DNA from: Clavelina lepadiformis | Lineage: Eukaryota > Chordata > Ascidiacea > Aplousobranchia > Clavelinidae | Reading direction: 5' to 3' | Length of the DNA: 64,000 nucleotides | NCBI RefSeq assembly: GCF_947623445.1 | Contig: NC_135246.1 | Location: 12,631,856 to 12,695,855, forward strand | Shown: one piece after another, positions 61,225-64,000 of the stretch | How the letters are laid out: each line of letters begins with the position of its first letter | Numbering within the stretch: position 1 is the stretch's first letter | Notes under the pieces: generated by a model | The model's input: the letters and a program-made list of their open reading frames with translations, nothing else | Database searches by the model: none | What the model was told of the DNA's origin: nothing | Made by a program: the position numbers and the translations under genes

Positions 61225-64000
61225 GTAATTTTATTACTATTGCAAGAATGTTGTATGAAAAGAGATAGTGTACGCAGTATATATACAATTTTAGGTTGTA
61301 ATTATATAATTAAAACCTACTGCTCGACTTTAGTAAATTTTCATTTTAGAGAGATTTAACTGATTATAATTATAAATCAATGAACGAGCAAAGTCGATAT
61401 AAAACGCTGTGCTATACAAACTAAATGTGTTATTACGTAAAGTAATTGCAAAACTTGACAAAGGCATTCTAAAACTATAACACTGTGGATAATGTGGAAC
61501 CAAAATGGCGATTTTCAGGAGCAAATGCCAAAACTTAGTATTTGTAAATTTGAAAAGAAGCAATTCTGCATTCCTTGCAGATTTGCAGCGAAAACCGTAT
61601 ACTGCTACATATGTATCTTCTTAAATTGATATACAAGCGTTAATATGATTAAAATATGGTCGTAAAAGTGTCTTAAACCCGCTATTCGAGTATCTGCTTT
61701 GATTTGATACGCATAAGACTATATACGCTATGAGGAGTTCTTAAGTAAAAAATTCTTCTTCTCAAACCTTATCAATGGTTTCATTGAAACCTAGATCTAG
61801 ATCCGCCTCTTCTCAAGCCAGATTCTCGCACCACAACTCAAAAAATACGTCAAACAAAGTTTACGACTTTTGCAGTATATATTCGATCCCGTCAGCATTG
61901 CTATGTTCCATCCACATTTTAATAAATATACGAGCGGGCGTAATTTCATCGAATCACCCTGGTAACATCGTCGTCACTAAAACCGCAGTTTACATTCCCA
62001 AATTTTCAAAAACCAGAGAATTTAAAATCTAATTTTGGATCTTATTGAATTTTATCTCGGTAAATTATTATTGCTGTTAAAAACGTTAACAACATATCAT
62101 GGATTAGCATACAGTGTGGGTTGTATAACGGCAATAGAGCTTTGATTGACCTGAAGCTGTTGGAAAATTTAATTATCCAAACGTGAGATTTTTATGTTAA
62201 TGCACTGTCATTTTTATTAATTTAGTATTATTGTGTTTAATACTCATCATCAATTTAAGCAAATGTTTGAACGGAACTACTAATCAATCAACTAAAACTT
62301 TATTTTCAATGTTGTTAATGCGATTTTCATGGCTATAGTGAAAACGTGAAGCGGGTATCCAGTTTCATATTACAGCTAACGTTGTTATAAACATAACGTT
62401 TTAAAAAAGTGCGTTAAACTGATAGATATCAGTGGTCGTTATATACGACCAGGCTATTATCATTGCGGCGACTCCAATTTTTGCGTCGTCATGGGCAATA
62501 GGTTAAAAATATGTCTTACCTGATTTCGGTAACCTGAAGCCATCAGCTGTGTGTGACAATATGTGCCAAATATTGTTACAAACAAATGTGGTAATCCGCT
62601 TTGACGTGACTTCAGAGCAAGGATAGATACGAAAATATTGAAAGATATAGGGTTAAATCATTCTGCAGTCGATGCATTTAGTTGTGACGCCACTCAGTTA
62701 TAGACGAAGAATAATTACGTAACCAAATAGCTTCGTGATGTATTTGTGCAAATTTGGCAGGAAACGGATAGAAAATCACGTCACGATGGTACTCTCGTCT
62801 ATATAGTATTCGTAACGATCTGTCCTTGCGTACGGCACCGTATAGTAATTGCACATGTGCTGCGTAGGGGCTGAAATGCGGTTTCGGAAAGTATGGGTTC
62901 AATTCTTTTTTGCTTTTATTTAAATCGGCAGGCTTACTGCTTCAATATATCAAATATTAAATCGTCAAAATCATGAAAAAAACCTTCAGTGACAAAAATT
63001 TCATACTGCCAAACCATTCACGATCAAACTGATGGCAATTGCTAAACGCGGATGTGAAACGTATATCTCAGAAAGAATAGAAAAGCGTGATCTAAATCCA
63101 CAGTATGTCGCATGTGGTATTCTTTAGTTTTAGCTGTAGATGGAAGTCAACAGAGGAATATGAAAGACGATGCGTTGCTGCAGTGCAGTTTGTTTGGTAA
63201 CTGAAAATTTATTCCTTAATTTCTACGAATCATAAAACAAAGCCTTGATGCAAATCATGAGTTCCTAACCTCGTAAACTACAAGAGACGTGGGAAAGCGT
63301 TTCCGTACAGCCTTCACACAATATATATTACTAAAGCCTTCGCCATTTTCGAGGAGTCAATTGAATCAAAAATTACTTCGTTTGTATACAATCATCTCTT
63401 TCGCTTTCTACAAACTGTAATTGCAACGATGAACAAACTAGGTTTCATTTCCTTATTAAGATTCGCTGCAAAAACAACTGACCACCAGACCTGTCGAATT
63501 TATTCACAGGGGCCCGGGTGCTTCCTATATACTTCATGCTCGTTTAAATATATCGTTGTTGGATTTAATCGTAAGCCATGGAGTGATTTATTATAGAGAA
63601 ACATGATCACCTTGTAGTTTTTTGGAGAGTATTTGGGAATATGTCAGTGTTGATGAATCTATTCATACTAATTCTGATCAAGATTATAAATAGGTTTTGC
63701 ATAATATATCAAGTTTGCTGATTGAAGAAATAAATTTTTAAAATAAAACGCATCAAGCATATTTACATATCATTGTTTGCATTTGAAGCGAAGGGTGTTG
63801 GAAAACAAAATGCGATTATAGCGCATTACGCACAGCAATTAACTCGTTATTATCTGCCGGCAAGGTAAACCAGAGCGCCAGTGCATAATGGTAGGGTATC
63901 AATAGAAACTTGTCATACTATGACAATTATAATATAACGTTGTAGGTACTATATAGTTACGGCTTCAATTTTCCGTCATCGTGATCAAATATCACAAAGA
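61225..64000. other. Spacer or long intron at the right edge
   Basis: No exon, RNA gene or repeat can be supported. The frame at 61775-62032 has no splice borders that fit the preceding exon and resembles no known protein. Confidence 0.35.

Noticed and set aside
1-64000. CRISPR array or bacterial-type operon
   Set aside because: The only regular tandem arrays are contiguous minisatellites without spacers, and all real genes are intron-rich.

Overview
The window looks like nuclear DNA of a tunicate (ascidian), probably Ciona-like. It is AT-rich, its genes are split into many small exons by short introns with GT-AG borders, the gene content is animal/chordate (SIRT1 with its ESA motif, VPS54, an SLC22 carrier, an astacin with MAM and CUB domains, SPEC3/Stum proteins), and many small DNA transposons sit in introns and spacers. 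The species assignment is an inference, because no marker gene fixes it. Gene models were built by hand from exon frames, splice borders and intron phase.

Layout. 1-9.2 kb: gene-poor, with two copies of a tRNA-derived SINE, a diverged tandem duplication and one possible orphan exon. 9.2-12.3 kb (minus): A-type zinc carboxypeptidase, 13 exons. 12.4-16.5 kb: spacer with a foldback element and a hAT element that itself carries a second hAT element. 16.5-18.7 kb (plus): a four-exon gene for a ParB/sulfiredoxin-like domain protein with a C-terminal membrane anchor. 20.3-25.4 kb (plus): SLC22 organic-ion transporter, 12 exons. 26.4-32.5 kb (minus): SIRT1 deacetylase, 14 exons, with a pogo-like MITE in intron 1 and a long hairpin in the last intron. 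33.6-34.1 kb: 9-bp minisatellite. 35.6 kb: 16-bp minisatellite. 37.8-38.9 and 41.0-41.9 kb (plus): two tandem SPEC3/Stum membrane proteins with a hAT MITE between them. 42.8-47.1 kb (minus): secreted astacin protease with TSP1, CUB and MAM domains, 14 exons. 47.8-48.7 kb: one end of a hAT element and an unassigned open segment. 49.2-57.8 kb (minus): VPS54, 19 exons, carrying an unusual cluster of NPF motifs. 57.8-64 kb: mostly spacer with a SINE copy, then a possible first exon of a gene that runs off the right edge.

The genes do not form an operon or pathway. They are unrelated housekeeping (VPS54, SIRT1), transport (SLC22), secreted protease (carboxypeptidase, astacin) and ciliary/sensory-type membrane (SPEC3) genes. 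The observations most worth following up are the tail-anchored ParB-like protein, the NPF cluster in VPS54, the nested hAT insertion, and a TATA box with a short possible outron in front of the carboxypeptidase start codon.
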